From Hyphomicrobiales bacterium (lineage in GTDB: Bacteria; Pseudomonadota; Alphaproteobacteria; Rhizobiales; Rhizobiaceae): a stretch of DNA of 64,000 nucleotides. Of this stretch, positions 15,467 through 25,364 are shown piece after piece. The notes below the pieces were generated by a model. That model saw nothing but the letters and a program-made list of their open reading frames with translations. It did no database searches and was not told the origin of the DNA. Position 1 is the stretch's first letter. The number at the start of each line of letters is the position of its first letter. The DNA lies in NCBI GenBank assembly GCA_900472175.1, contig UCHD01000007.1:1-64000 (forward strand), read 5' to 3'. Both the position numbers and the translations under genes were made by a program.

Positions 15467-18400
15467 GTGGGCGCCAAATATAATCCGAAAAAAGACCGTC
15501 ATTTCGAAGCGGTGAGCGAAGCTGGCAAGGCTCTGGGGGTGAAAATACTCGCACCAGAGATCCTGTTTCGCCGGGCCAGCCATGACGATCTGGATGCCTA
15601 TACGCCGGACATGCTGGCGCTGACCGCCGCCCATGCGCTGACCGCCATCAACCGCAAGGAAAGCGACCGTCCGGTCATCAGTGTTGAGACCGTCGCGGGC
15701 ATTGCCCCCAACGGCGACGACGTTTCGGTTCTCTCCGTGACCGACCGCAACATGCCATTTCTCTACGACTCGATCATGGGGGAGGTGACCAGCACACATC
15801 GCGACATTCTTCTTGCGGTACATCCCATTCTGATTCTCGAAGCTGGCAAGCCGGCTAAGATCTTCGATCCGGAAGAAAAGAGCGATCCCGCCAGCAGGGT
15901 CAGCCATATCCAGATTCATCTGCCCCGGTTGACCGGCGCCGAAGCCGAAGACCTGAAGGAACGGATCGTCAACGTACTGTCGCAAGTCCATCAGGCGGTT
16001 GGCGACTGGACCCCGATGACGGCCCTGCTCGACCAGGCGATGAACGAGCTTGAAAACCACGCACCGAGCCGCAAAAAGGGCGACCGCGACGAGGCTCTGG
16101 CCTTCCTGCGCTGGCTGCGCGGCAACAATTTCACCTTCCTCGGCATGCGCGAATATACCTATTCCGGCAGGGGCGAAAACGCTGTTGTCGAGCGCGGCGA
16201 AGGCCGGGGGCTCGGCATTCTGTCCAATCCGGATGTGCGCGTACTGCGCCAGGGCAAGGATGCCGTGCTGACGACGCCGGAAATCCTCGCCTTCCTCGAC
16301 GGCCCGGATTTCCTCATCGTCACCAAGGCCAACGTCAAATCGGTGGTTCATCGCCGCGCCTATATGGACTATATCGGCGTCAAGCGCTTCGATGAGGCGG
16401 GCAATGTCACCGGCGAGCTGCGCATTGTCGGCCTGTTCACCTCCAGCGCCTACACAAGGCCAGCGGCGGATATCCCGCTGTTGCGCTTCAAGGTCGAAAA
16501 GATCGTCGATCACTTCGGTTTCGATCCGCAAAGCCATTCCGGCAAGATGCTGACCAACACGCTGGAATCGTATCCGCGCGACGATCTGTTCCAGATCGAT
16601 GTCGGCCTGCTGGCCAGCTTCTGCGAGCAGATCAACGAACTGGCCGACCGGCCGCGCATCCGGGTCTTGCCGCGCATCGACCATTTCGATCGTTTCGTAT
16701 CCGTTATAGTCTACGTGCCGCGCGAACAGTACGATTCGGACGTGCGCGAAAAAATCGGGCTATATCTGAAGACCGTCTATGACGGCCGCGTTTCGGCCTA
16801 TTACCCGGCTTTCCCGGAAGGTGGTCTGGCGCGCGTGCATTTCATCATCGGCCGCTCCGGTGGGAAGACGCCGCGCGTCGCACAGGCCAAGCTTGAGGAT
16901 GCTGTTCGCGATATCGTTACCCGCTGGATCGACCGGTTCAACCTGCTGGCCCGTCACGATGGCGTGTCGATCTCCGTCAACGCGGCCTATCAGGCAGCCT
17001 TCACGCCGACCGAAGCCCATAGCGACCTTGCCGATATCGCCGCCTGCTCGCCGGAGGATCCGATCCGCATCGCGTTCTACCAGAAGCGCGGCAAGGGGCC
17101 TGAATCGCTCGAGCTGAAAATTTTCCATGCCGGTGAGCCGGTCTCTCTGTCGCACCGCGTCCCGCTGCTGGAAAATCTCGGCTTCCGGGTTATCAGCGAA
17201 CAGACCCATGACATTATCGTCTCCTGCGCCAAGGGCGGCGAGCGGCTTGTCGTTTTGCACGATATGGAACTGATCCATCGCGATGGACATTTGCTCAATC
17301 TGGACAAGACTGGCCCGATGCTGGAGGAAGCCTACCTCTCCGCCTGGAACGGCGTGATCGAGGACGACAGCTTCAACCGGCTGATCCTGCTTTCCGGCCT
17401 GAGTGCCCGCGAAGTGACGGTGCTACGCGCCTATGCGCGCTATCTGCGCCAAACCGGTATCACCTATTCGCAAGGCTACCTGGCCGACACGCTGAACAAA
17501 TATCCGGCCATCGCTACAAATATCTTCAAGCTTTTTGTCACCCGCATGGATCCCACACTGGAGGATAAGCCGAAGGCGAAGCGTACCGCGACGCTGAGAG
17601 CGGCGATCGAAGACGCCCTGAACGCCGTTCCGAGCCTGGACGAAGACCAGATCCTGCGCCGCTACGTCAACGCCATCGAGGCGACGCTGCGTACCAACTA
17701 TTTCCAGCGCGACGCCGACGGCAATCCGAAGGTAATGCTGGCTTTCAAGCTCGATCCGAAGATCCTCGATGGCCTGCCGGAGCCGCGGCCTTTCCGCGAA
17801 ATCTTCGTTTACGGCACCGAGGTCGAAGGTGTTCACCTGCGCTTCGGCAAGGTGGCCCGTGGCGGATTGCGCTGGTCGGACCGCTCGCAGGATTATCGCA
17901 CCGAAGTGCTCGGCCTGGTCAAGGCACAGCAGGTCAAGAACGCCGTCATCGTGCCGGTTGGCGCCAAGGGCGGATTCTTCCCGAAGCAGCTGCCAGCCGG
18001 CGGCACACGCGACGAGATATTCAAGGCCGGCACCGAGGCCTACAAGACCTATATCCGCACCATGCTGTCGATCACCGACAACATTGTCGGCCAGGATATC
18101 GTGGCTCCGGCCGATACGCTGCGGCTGGATGGTGACGACCCCTATTTCGTCGTTGCCGCCGACAAGGGCACGGCGACGTTCTCCGACACGGCCAATGGCC
18201 TGGCACAGGAAGCCGGCTTCTGGCTGGACGACGCCTTTGCCTCCGGCGGTTCGGCCGGCTACGACCACAAGAAGATGGGCATCACCGCACGTGGCGCCTG
18301 GGAAACCGTCAAGCGGCATTTCCGCGAGATGAACATCGATATCCAGACGACACCTTTCACCGTTGCCGGTGTCGGCGACATGTCGGGCGACGTTTTTGGC

Positions 18401-20254
18401 AACGGCATGCTTCTGTCGGAGAAAATCCGCCTGATCGCCGCCTTCGACCATCGCGACATCATCATCGATCCTGATCCGGATATCGAAAAATCCTTTGCCG
18501 AGCGCAAGCGCATGTTCAACCTGCCACGTTCAAGCTGGCAGGACTATGACCGCTCGACGCTTTCGGACGGCGCGATGATCATTCCGCGCACCGAAAAATC
18601 CGTGACACTGACGCCGCAGGCGATGGCAGCGATCGGCATCGAGAAAAGCCAGGCGACACCGTTCGAAATCATGACGGCGATCCTGAAAAGCCAGGTCGAC
18701 CTGCTCTGGTTCGGCGGCATCGGCACCTATGTGCGCGGCGCGACCGAAACCGACGCTGATGTCGGCGACCGCGCCAACGACCCGATCCGCATCACCGCTG
18801 ACGATGTCGGCGCCAAGGTGATCGGCGAGGGCGCCAATCTGGGCGTTACCCAGCGCGGACGCATCGGCTTTGGCCTCAAGGGCGGACGCTGCAATTCCGA
18901 CGCCATCGACAACTCGGCCGGCGTCAACTCGTCCGACTTGGAAGTGAACATCAAGATCGCGCTTGCCTCTGCCATGCGTGACGAGCGGCTGACACGGGCC
19001 AAGCGCAACACGCTGCTCGCTTCGATGACCGATGAAGTGGCGGCGCTGGTGTTGCGCAACAACTACGAACAGTCTCTCGCGATCTCGCTGACGGAAATGC
19101 TGGGTGCCGGCAACCGGACTGCTCTTGCCCGGCTCATGACCCGGCTGGAAGCCGACGGCCATCTCAACCGCAAGGTTGAAGTGCTGCCGAACGATCTGGC
19201 ATTGAGCGAGCGCTACCAGAGCGGCAAGGCCCTGACACGCGCTGAAATTGGCGTGCTTGTATCCTATGCCAAGATCGTGCTGTTCGACGAAACCGTCGCC
19301 AGTGAACTGCCGGACGACGACTATCTGACGACGACACTGCGCGATTACTTCCCGGCGAAAATGCACAAGGCGCATGCCAATGACATCAACGAGCACCGGC
19401 TGCGCCGCGAGATCATTGCCACGGTTCTCGCCAACGACGTCATCAATCGCGGCGGACCGGCTTTTGTCAGCACTCTGATTGACCAGACGGGCTTCATGCC
19501 GGCTGATGTGGTCAAGGCTGCGGTTCTGACGCGTGACGGCTACGACCTGAAGCGCATCTATGGCGACATCGACGCGCTCGACAATGTCATCAGCGGCGCG
19601 GTGCAGAACGAGCTTTACCAGGAGGCGGCACGTATCTTTGCCATCGTCACCGAACGGACGCTCAGGACCAAGGCAATGCAGGCGCCGCTCGGCGAGGCGA
19701 TCGAGCAGCTGCGCGAAGCGCTGCAGAAACTGAAATCGGCCCTGCAAAGCTCGATTCCCGAGGATGCCAAGGCGGATGTACGGCAAAGGGCCGACTACTT
19801 CATCGAGCGCGGCGTGCCACCGGCACTTGCCGAGGAAATCGCGGCTCTCGCCGTGCTGACCTTCGTGCCGGAGATTATCCAGATCGCCGCCGATACCGGG
19901 GTGACGCTGGCACGCACGGCACAGAGCTATTTTGGCGTAACGCAGAATCTGCGGATCGCCCGGCTGCTCGCCGCCGCCGAGCGGGTTTCGGCAACCGAGC
20001 AATACGAGGCCATGGCCCTTTCGCGTAGCATCAACGACATCTCTACAGCGCGCAAGGACATCACGATCGCGGTGCTGACGAACAAGAAGGACGAGCGCAA
20101 TCCGGTCGGCGCCTGGCAGGACAGCGATCTCAGCCGCATCTCCCGGGTCACCGACCAGCTGACACAGCTGACGGAAAAGGGCGAAACGACACTTGCCAAG
20201 ATAACCGTCGCCGCCGGCCTCTTGAGCGATCTTGCGCAGAACAGGATGAGGTGA
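15467..20254 (+). CDS. gdhB: NAD-specific glutamate dehydrogenase, giant type
   Basis: Catalyses NAD-linked oxidative deamination of glutamate to 2-oxoglutarate. At about 1,595 residues it belongs to the large (180 kDa) class. Long N-terminal ACT-like regulatory regions (about 1-700) precede the catalytic core. The core contains RWSDRSQDYRTEVLGL, PVGAKGGF with the catalytic lysine region, and the Rossmann-side GEGANLGVTQ. A long helical C-terminal domain follows. The start is uncertain: GTG 15467 has AGGGAG seven bases upstream and gives MGAKYNPKKDR; ATG 15413 or 15443 would add 18 or 8 residues but have no ribosome binding site. Long open frames on the opposite strand are codon-bias shadows. 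Confidence 0.95.
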   Translation: MGAKYNPKKDRHFEAVSEAGKALGVKILAPEILFRRASHDDLDAYTPDMLALTAAHALTAINRKESDRPVISVETVAGIAPNGDDVSVLSVTDRNMPFLYDSIMGEVTSTHRDILLAVHPILILEAGKPAKIFDPEEKSDPASRVSHIQIHLPRLTGAEAEDLKERIVNVLSQVHQAVGDWTPMTALLDQAMNELENHAPSRKKGDRDEALAFLRWLRGNNFTFLGMREYTYSGRGENAVVERGEGRGLGILSNPDVRVLRQGKDAVLTTPEILAFLDGPDFLIVTKANVKSVVHRRAYMDYIGVKRFDEAGNVTGELRIVGLFTSSAYTRPAADIPLLRFKVEKIVDHFGFDPQSHSGKMLTNTLESYPRDDLFQIDVGLLASFCEQINELADRPRIRVLPRIDHFDRFVSVIVYVPREQYDSDVREKIGLYLKTVYDGRVSAYYPAFPEGGLARVHFIIGRSGGKTPRVAQAKLEDAVRDIVTRWIDRFNLLARHDGVSISVNAAYQAAFTPTEAHSDLADIAACSPEDPIRIAFYQKRGKGPESLELKIFHAGEPVSLSHRVPLLENLGFRVISEQTHDIIVSCAKGGERLVVLHDMELIHRDGHLLNLDKTGPMLEEAYLSAWNGVIEDDSFNRLILLSGLSAREVTVLRAYARYLRQTGITYSQGYLADTLNKYPAIATNIFKLFVTRMDPTLEDKPKAKRTATLRAAIEDALNAVPSLDEDQILRRYVNAIEATLRTNYFQRDADGNPKVMLAFKLDPKILDGLPEPRPFREIFVYGTEVEGVHLRFGKVARGGLRWSDRSQDYRTEVLGLVKAQQVKNAVIVPVGAKGGFFPKQLPAGGTRDEIFKAGTEAYKTYIRTMLSITDNIVGQDIVAPADTLRLDGDDPYFVVAADKGTATFSDTANGLAQEAGFWLDDAFASGGSAGYDHKKMGITARGAWETVKRHFREMNIDIQTTPFTVAGVGDMSGDVFGNGMLLSEKIRLIAAFDHRDIIIDPDPDIEKSFAERKRMFNLPRSSWQDYDRSTLSDGAMIIPRTEKSVTLTPQAMAAIGIEKSQATPFEIMTAILKSQVDLLWFGGIGTYVRGATETDADVGDRANDPIRITADDVGAKVIGEGANLGVTQRGRIGFGLKGGRCNSDAIDNSAGVNSSDLEVNIKIALASAMRDERLTRAKRNTLLASMTDEVAALVLRNNYEQSLAISLTEMLGAGNRTALARLMTRLEADGHLNRKVEVLPNDLALSERYQSGKALTRAEIGVLVSYAKIVLFDETVASELPDDDYLTTTLRDYFPAKMHKAHANDINEHRLRREIIATVLANDVINRGGPAFVSTLIDQTGFMPADVVKAAVLTRDGYDLKRIYGDIDALDNVISGAVQNELYQEAARIFAIVTERTLRTKAMQAPLGEAIEQLREALQKLKSALQSSIPEDAKADVRQRADYFIERGVPPALAEEIAALAVLTFVPEIIQIAADTGVTLARTAQSYFGVTQNLRIARLLAAAERVSATEQYEAMALSRSINDISTARKDITIAVLTNKKDERNPVGAWQDSDLSRISRVTDQLTQLTEKGETTLAKITVAAGLLSDLAQNRMR

Positions 20255-20257
20255 CAC

Positions 20258-20281
20258 TGTCCGCCCAAAACGGGGCGGACA
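20258..20281 (+). other. Hairpin after glutamate dehydrogenase gene
   Basis: GTCCGCCC-AAAACG-GGGCGGAC gives an 8-bp stem immediately after the stop codon, without a U-tract. It sits between two genes on the same strand separated by only about 30-40 bp and may be a processing or attenuation hairpin. Confidence 0.4.
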
Positions 20282-20297
20282 AGCGGTGGAGAATCAG

Positions 20298-21689
20298 GTG
20301 AGCAGCATCTCGCAAGGGGCTGGCGTCGAGCCAAAGGTATCGCGCGCCGGCCTCGGGGGCTGGATGCTGTTCGACTGGGCGGCACAGCCGTTCTTCACCG
20401 TGATCATCACCTTCATCTTCGGTCCCTATTTCGTATCCCGCCTCACCGATGATCCGGCGCATGGACAGGCGATGTGGGGTTACACACTGACCATTTCAGG
20501 CATCGTTATCGCGGTGCTGTCGCCGGTACTCGGCTCGATTGCCGACCAGACCGGGGCGCGAAAACCATGGATCGCCTTCTTCGCCGTCATCAAGATCGTC
20601 TCGCTGGCGCTCCTGTGGTTTGCCGTGCCGGGCTCCTCGCTCGTCTATCCGTTCATCTTCATCATCCTGGCGTCGATCGCGGCGGAATTCTCCATCGTTT
20701 TCAACGATTCAATGATGCCGCGCCTGGTCGGTGAAAAAGAGATCGGCCGGATTTCCAACATGGCATGGGGGCTTGGTTATCTCGGCGGTATGATCGTCTT
20801 GATCGCCGTCGTGACATTGCTTGCCGGAAGCCCGGAATCCGGCAAAACAATTCTCGGAATAGACCCGCTGTTCGGGCTGGATCCGGAAACCGGCGCCGAC
20901 GCGCGGGTCACGGGACCGATCTCGGCCATCTGGTATCTGGTCTTTATCCTGCCGATGTTCCTGTTCACGCCGGATGCCCAGAAGGCCGCGATGCCGGCAA
21001 TGACGGCGGTGCGAAGCGGACTGACCGAACTGCGCCACACGATCGGCGAACTGCGCCACCGCTCCGGAATCCTGCGTTTCCTGATTGCCCGGATGATCTT
21101 TCAGGACGGCGTCAACGGCCTTCTGGCGCTGGGCGGCACGTTTGCGGCCAGCATGTTTGCCTGGCAGACCGTCGAGCTTGGCGTCTACGGTATCATTCTC
21201 AATGTCGTGGCGATCGGCGGCTGTCTCTATGCCAGCAAGCTGGATGCCAAGCTCGGGTCGAAGGTGATCGTTACTGCCAGCCTGATCTGCCTGACCATCG
21301 CCACGCTTGGGATCGTCTCAACCGGACCCGGCTACACATTGTTCGGGCTGCTACCGCTGCCGACCGCCGATTCCGGCGGGATGTTCGGTACGGCCGCTGA
21401 AAAAGCCTACATTGTCTTTGGCCTTCTGGTCGGGATCGCCTTCGGCCCGGTCCAGGCTTCGTCCCGCTCCTACATGGCGCGCAGCGTCAGCGCCGATGAG
21501 GCAGGGCGCTATTTCGGCATTTACGCCCTTTCCGGCCGCGCCACGACCTTTCTCGCACCAGCGGCCGTCGCGACTGTTACCCTGATGACCGGATCGGCCC
21601 GCATCGGCATGATGGCGCTAGTGGTTTTCCTGGGTGTTGGCCTGCTGATCCTCATCCGCACGCCTTATCCGGCGAACAAGCCCGCATAA
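20298..21689 (+). CDS. UMF1/Atg22-like MFS transporter
   Basis: A 463-residue (467 if GTG 20286 is used) polytopic membrane protein of the UMF1 branch of the major facilitator superfamily, related to the fungal vacuolar Atg22 effluxer. It has the typical opening WMLFDWAAQPFFTVI and about 11-12 membrane helices. The conserved NDSMMPRL motif between helices 4 and 5 and a GPVQASSRSYMARS segment late in the protein are also typical. Transport of amino acids or similar solutes is possible; no bacterial substrate is established. GTG 20298 is preferred because GGAGAATCAG precedes it. It directly follows the glutamate dehydrogenase gene and could be co-transcribed. Confidence 0.82.
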   Translation: MSSISQGAGVEPKVSRAGLGGWMLFDWAAQPFFTVIITFIFGPYFVSRLTDDPAHGQAMWGYTLTISGIVIAVLSPVLGSIADQTGARKPWIAFFAVIKIVSLALLWFAVPGSSLVYPFIFIILASIAAEFSIVFNDSMMPRLVGEKEIGRISNMAWGLGYLGGMIVLIAVVTLLAGSPESGKTILGIDPLFGLDPETGADARVTGPISAIWYLVFILPMFLFTPDAQKAAMPAMTAVRSGLTELRHTIGELRHRSGILRFLIARMIFQDGVNGLLALGGTFAASMFAWQTVELGVYGIILNVVAIGGCLYASKLDAKLGSKVIVTASLICLTIATLGIVSTGPGYTLFGLLPLPTADSGGMFGTAAEKAYIVFGLLVGIAFGPVQASSRSYMARSVSADEAGRYFGIYALSGRATTFLAPAAVATVTLMTGSARIGMMALVVFLGVGLLILIRTPYPANKPA

Positions 21690-21715
21690 AAAACCCGCCG
21701 AAAGGCGGGTTTTTT
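21687..21715. terminator. Bidirectional terminator between UMF1 transporter and purH
   Basis: AAAAAACCCGCC-GAAA-GGCGGGTTTTTT: a perfect stem with a GNRA loop, and A- and T-runs that serve both convergent genes. Confidence 0.95.
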
Positions 21716-21732
21716 AGCCGGTGATTGATGGT

Positions 21733-23346
21733 TCAATGCCGGAAATGGCGCATGCCGGTAAACACCATCGCAACGCCAGCCTCATCGGCGGCGGCGATGA
21801 CTTCCGGATCGCGCATCGAGCCACCCGGCTGGATAACGGCAGTGGCGCCGGCTGCGATCATTGACAAAAGGCCATCGGCAAACGGCAGGAAGGCTTCCGA
21901 GGCAACGGCGGAACCACGGGTGAGGGGTGCTGCAAGTCCGAGCGCCTTGGCGGCTTCTTCGGCTTTCAGGGCGGCGATGCGGGCTGAATCGACGCGGCTC
22001 ATCTGACCGGCACCGATGCCGACGGTCTGGCCATCCTTGGCATAGACGACGGCGTTGGATTTCACGTGTTTTGCCACCTTGAAGGCAAACTTCATGTCTT
22101 CCAGCTCCTGCGCGGTCGGCGCGCGCTTAGTGACGACCTTCAGCTCGAGATCTTCGACCATGCCATTGTCGCGCGTCTGCACCAAAAGGCCGCCGGCAAC
22201 GGTCTTTGCCGTCAGGCCGGGTATACGCGGATCGGGCAGGGCGCCGGTGATCAAGAGACGCAGGTTCGGCTTGGCAGCAATAACCACCTTGGCGACGTCG
22301 CTGACCGACGGGGCGATGATGACTTCGGTGAACAGCTTGACGATTTCTTCCGCCGTCGCCCCATCCAGCTCTTGGTTCAGCGCGATGATGCCGCCGAACG
22401 CAGAGGTGGAATCGCAGGCAAGCGCGCGCTCATACGCCTCGAGCAGGGTCGCGCCGGTCGCCACGCCGCAGGGGTTGGCATGCTTGATGATGGCGACGGC
22501 CGGGGATTTTGCAGCCGGGAACTCGGCAACCAGCTCGAAGGCCGCGTCGGTGTCGTTGATATTGTTGTAGGAGAGCTGCTTGCCCTGCAGGAGCGTCGCG
22601 GTGGCGACGCCCGGGCGGTTTTCGCCGGTGATGTAGAATCCGGCTTTCTGATGCGGGTTTTCGCCGTAGCGCATCTCTTCCTTCAAGATACCGCCGACGG
22701 TGCGGTGAAGCGGCATTGGTGTATCCAGAACCTCGGCGAACCAGCCGGAAATGGCTGTGTCATAGGCGGCCGTGCGGGCATAGGCCTTGGCGGCCATCTT
22801 CTGGCGGAAGGCGAAAGATGTGGCGGCACCGGCACCCAGTTCGGCCAGAAGCCCCGCATAATCGGAGGCGTCGGTGATGACGGTGACATAGGCGTGGTTC
22901 TTGGCCGAGGCACGGATCATTGCCGGGCCGCCGATATCGATATTTTCGACCGTCGTCGGATAATCGCCGCCCTTGGCGCGGACATCCTCGAAGGGATAGA
23001 GATTGATCACGGCCAGATCGATGCCGGTAATGCCATGCGTCGTCATCGCCTGGACATGATCTTCGTCATCGCGGATCGCCAGAAGCCCGCCATGGACGCC
23101 AGGATGCAGCGTCTTCACCCGGCCATCCATCACTTCCGGAAAACCGGTGAGTTCGGACACGTCGGTGACCGGCAGGCCGGCATCGGCGAGAGCCTTGTGC
23201 GTGCCGCCGGTCGAAACAAGATGAACGCCCTTCTGGTGCAGGGCGCGCGCCAGATCGACGATGCCGGTCTTGTCGGAAACGGAGAGGAGGGCGGTGCGGA
23301 CAGTGACCTGATCCGGGGTGGGAATCTTCTTGGAGGCGACAGCCAT
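21733..23346 (-). CDS. purH: Bifunctional AICAR transformylase/IMP cyclohydrolase
   Basis: PurH performs the last two steps of de novo IMP synthesis. The 537-residue protein has the N-terminal methylglyoxal-synthase-like IMP cyclohydrolase domain (residues about 15-150; [11 protein letters not shown] near residue 48). The C-terminal AICAR transformylase domain has the KHANPCGVA motif whose Lys-His pair is catalytic. The start is chosen from three tandem candidates (TTG-ATG-ATG) because AAGGAG lies eight bases before the second ATG. It is the last gene of a minus-strand series htpX-rsmB-heparinase-purH, although a 125-bp gap ahead of it may hold its own promoter. Confidence 0.96.
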   Translation of the reverse strand: MAVASKKIPTPDQVTVRTALLSVSDKTGIVDLARALHQKGVHLVSTGGTHKALADAGLPVTDVSELTGFPEVMDGRVKTLHPGVHGGLLAIRDDEDHVQAMTTHGITGIDLAVINLYPFEDVRAKGGDYPTTVENIDIGGPAMIRASAKNHAYVTVITDASDYAGLLAELGAGAATSFAFRQKMAAKAYARTAAYDTAISGWFAEVLDTPMPLHRTVGGILKEEMRYGENPHQKAGFYITGENRPGVATATLLQGKQLSYNNINDTDAAFELVAEFPAAKSPAVAIIKHANPCGVATGATLLEAYERALACDSTSAFGGIIALNQELDGATAEEIVKLFTEVIIAPSVSDVAKVVIAAKPNLRLLITGALPDPRIPGLTAKTVAGGLLVQTRDNGMVEDLELKVVTKRAPTAQELEDMKFAFKVAKHVKSNAVVYAKDGQTVGIGAGQMSRVDSARIAALKAEEAAKALGLAAPLTRGSAVASEAFLPFADGLLSMIAAGATAVIQPGGSMRDPEVIAAADEAGVAMVFTGMRHFRH

Positions 23347-23471
23347 CATCAAGCTCCTTGGTAGGCGCCGGATATCGGGAGGTCTTCCGGCAAATGTCCG
23401 CCTGCCGTTAACACAGCTTTTGACCTGAAGAAACCGCAGTCACGGCAATGAGCGCTCTACCAAGGATATTG

Positions 23472-25157
23472 TCACCCTTCGCGCGAAAAAATCCACTGGA
23501 TTTCCGGCTGTGAGGCCGCCGCGAAGGTGACGGTCAGTTGCGACGACTTCCGAACGCCGGAGGGATCGGCAAAGAAGATATCTTCCTCGACCAGAACCTC
23601 GCCGTCGCGGCACGTGAACAGCCAGACTTCGCCGTCCGGCGCGCTCAGATAGACCTCATGAGCGCTGTGCTGGCGGATATTGATCGACGGATGAATATGA
23701 AACCGGGCAACGGCGACGGCGCTGTTGCTTTGCGCCGGTTCCGAACCATCCGGCTGAAACAGCCGGTCGCGGCCGCGAACCGCATTTGCCTGGCCGTTGA
23801 CGCTGATGTCGCGCTCGTGCAGCAGGCCAAAGGCCTGCGCGTAGCCATCATGGCTGGCGATGACGGCATCCGGCTGGCCGGCGCGTTCCTCGCGGCGGAC
23901 GGCGACCTTCGAGACGCCGCCGGTGACGATGGGGCCGAGAAACCCCGACTGCGACAAGCGTGACGAGGAACGATCGTTGATCGTCACCGTCGAATGCGCG
24001 GCGGTCGATCGCGCCAGCTGGCGGAATCGTTCGCCGGCAAACTTTGGCGATCCGGAATTGATGATGAACCGGTGGCGGCCAGACGACATTTCGAACGACA
24101 GGCAGCCCGCATGGGCTGTGCGCGACAATTCCGGCGACAACGGCTTGCCGGTGTCCATGATGACGACGACATTGTTATGCGCCAGCCGCTCATATTGAAG
24201 ATGCGGCAGGGCCTTGAAGGGCGCACCAGCCGTTTCGTCATAGCGCAGCACCGCCATCAGTTCATTGGCAAGGGTCGAGGTGGCGCCATTGAACAAGGCC
24301 AGTTCGCCGCCCTCATGCCGGAAGAACCGCAAGGCCGGATACATCCGGTCGATGCAGGGGATCAGCTTGGCCGGCACTTCATGGCCGAGATTGACATAGG
24401 TCTGGCGCAGCGGCAGCAGGTCAATCAGCAATTCGAGGCCCGTACGCGGATTGCGCGAACTGTGACCGCCGTCCGGCAGGATTTGCCGGTCGAGTTCCAC
24501 GTCGAGATTGCGGGCGGCCTTGCGGATAGTCGCTTCGGACGCGGGCATGGCCACGGACGCCATGGCAAGCGCGATCCGTGCCCGCAGCCGCGCCTCCCCA
24601 TCACAGGTGGTATCAGTGATATGGCGCAGATAGCGGACCTGGAACGCAAGGCTTTTGAGGAACCGGCGATAAAAGGTATGCTCGGCGTTACGCAGGATGA
24701 TCGGCGAATGGGACAGCCAGGCAATCAACCGCTGAGAAATGATATCCGCATCCCAGGCAATGCCACCAATATAGCGCCCATGCGTGACGATCCAATCATT
24801 GACGATATGACGCAGATGCGCCAAGGCATCATCTTCCTTGGCGGCACGCATATGACGTACCCATCCGAAAGAATGCAATCTTACCGCGAATTCATGCGAT
24901 GGCAGGTCCATCTCGAAGGGTGATTCGCCCTCGGCTTCGAGCACGCGGCCGGCCAGCGGAAACCGCCCCTGGAGAATTTCCTGGGCGACGAAGGGATCGA
25001 CTGCCCTGAGATCGGTAGGAGCGACGATCAGCCGGTCAGGCGCCGTCCCAGTGAAACGAAAAGCGGTATTGCGGCCCAAGGCAAGGCGGCGCGAGAAACG
25101 GCGCCAGCCCTCGCGTGCATACAGATAAAGAAGCCTTTGCCGGTCTGAAATCTGCAT
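23472..25157 (-). CDS. Heparinase II/III-like protein, apparently cytoplasmic
   Basis: A 561-residue protein with the heparinase II/III arrangement: an N-terminal alpha/alpha toroid (about residues 90-300) and a C-terminal beta-sandwich domain (about 320-560). The sandwich domain starts NNVVVIMDTGKP and includes AHAGCLSFEMSSG and STVTINDRSSSR. Family members are polysaccharide lyases acting on uronic-acid polymers. No signal peptide is visible; the N-terminus is RRFSRRLALGR-type and basic, which is odd for a lyase. The gene lies between rsmB and purH, a position I recall as conserved in rhizobia, which hints at a housekeeping envelope role. The substrate is unknown. Confidence 0.8.
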   Translation of the reverse strand: MQISDRQRLLYLYAREGWRRFSRRLALGRNTAFRFTGTAPDRLIVAPTDLRAVDPFVAQEILQGRFPLAGRVLEAEGESPFEMDLPSHEFAVRLHSFGWVRHMRAAKEDDALAHLRHIVNDWIVTHGRYIGGIAWDADIISQRLIAWLSHSPIILRNAEHTFYRRFLKSLAFQVRYLRHITDTTCDGEARLRARIALAMASVAMPASEATIRKAARNLDVELDRQILPDGGHSSRNPRTGLELLIDLLPLRQTYVNLGHEVPAKLIPCIDRMYPALRFFRHEGGELALFNGATSTLANELMAVLRYDETAGAPFKALPHLQYERLAHNNVVVIMDTGKPLSPELSRTAHAGCLSFEMSSGRHRFIINSGSPKFAGERFRQLARSTAAHSTVTINDRSSSRLSQSGFLGPIVTGGVSKVAVRREERAGQPDAVIASHDGYAQAFGLLHERDISVNGQANAVRGRDRLFQPDGSEPAQSNSAVAVARFHIHPSINIRQHSAHEVYLSAPDGEVWLFTCRDGEVLVEEDIFFADPSGVRKSSQLTVTFAAASQPEIQWIFSREG

Positions 25158-25313
25158 TTTCGACGCTTGCGCGTCTCCCTACTTCCCGGACAGGCCTCAC
25201 GCGGCATCGAAACCGGAATGACTGCTATCCGCACCAGATACTACCAGGACACGATCGTGCCGGAAAAACCGTTAAACTTTTATGGAACGGCACCCGTATT
25301 GTTTAGGCAAACG

Positions 25314-25345
25314 CACATGGAGCGTCAATTGACGCCAGCCATGTG
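25314..25345. other. Near-perfect palindrome downstream of rsmB
   Basis: CACATGG at the outside pairs with CCATGTG, and the centre GCGTCAATTGACGC is a perfect 14-base palindrome. It starts 20 bases after the rsmB stop codon on the minus strand and is followed by GCGTTTGCC, a weak U-tract. It could be a terminator or a protein-binding palindrome. Confidence 0.45.
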
Positions 25346-25364
25346 CCTGTTGACAGAGATGTCG

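Noticed and set aside
18530-20257. 575-codon open frame on the strand opposite the glutamate dehydrogenase gene
   Set aside because: Antisense frames without stops are expected in GC-rich genes with strong codon bias. The plus-strand frame encodes a recognisable family over its full length, and the antisense product matches nothing I know.
22055-22075. TTTCACGTGTTTT in purH as another parS site
   Set aside because: Only the left half and core match; the right arm differs at all five outer positions.
22066-23364. 432-codon plus-strand open frame opposite purH
   Set aside because: Shadow; purH is intact with both domains on the minus strand.
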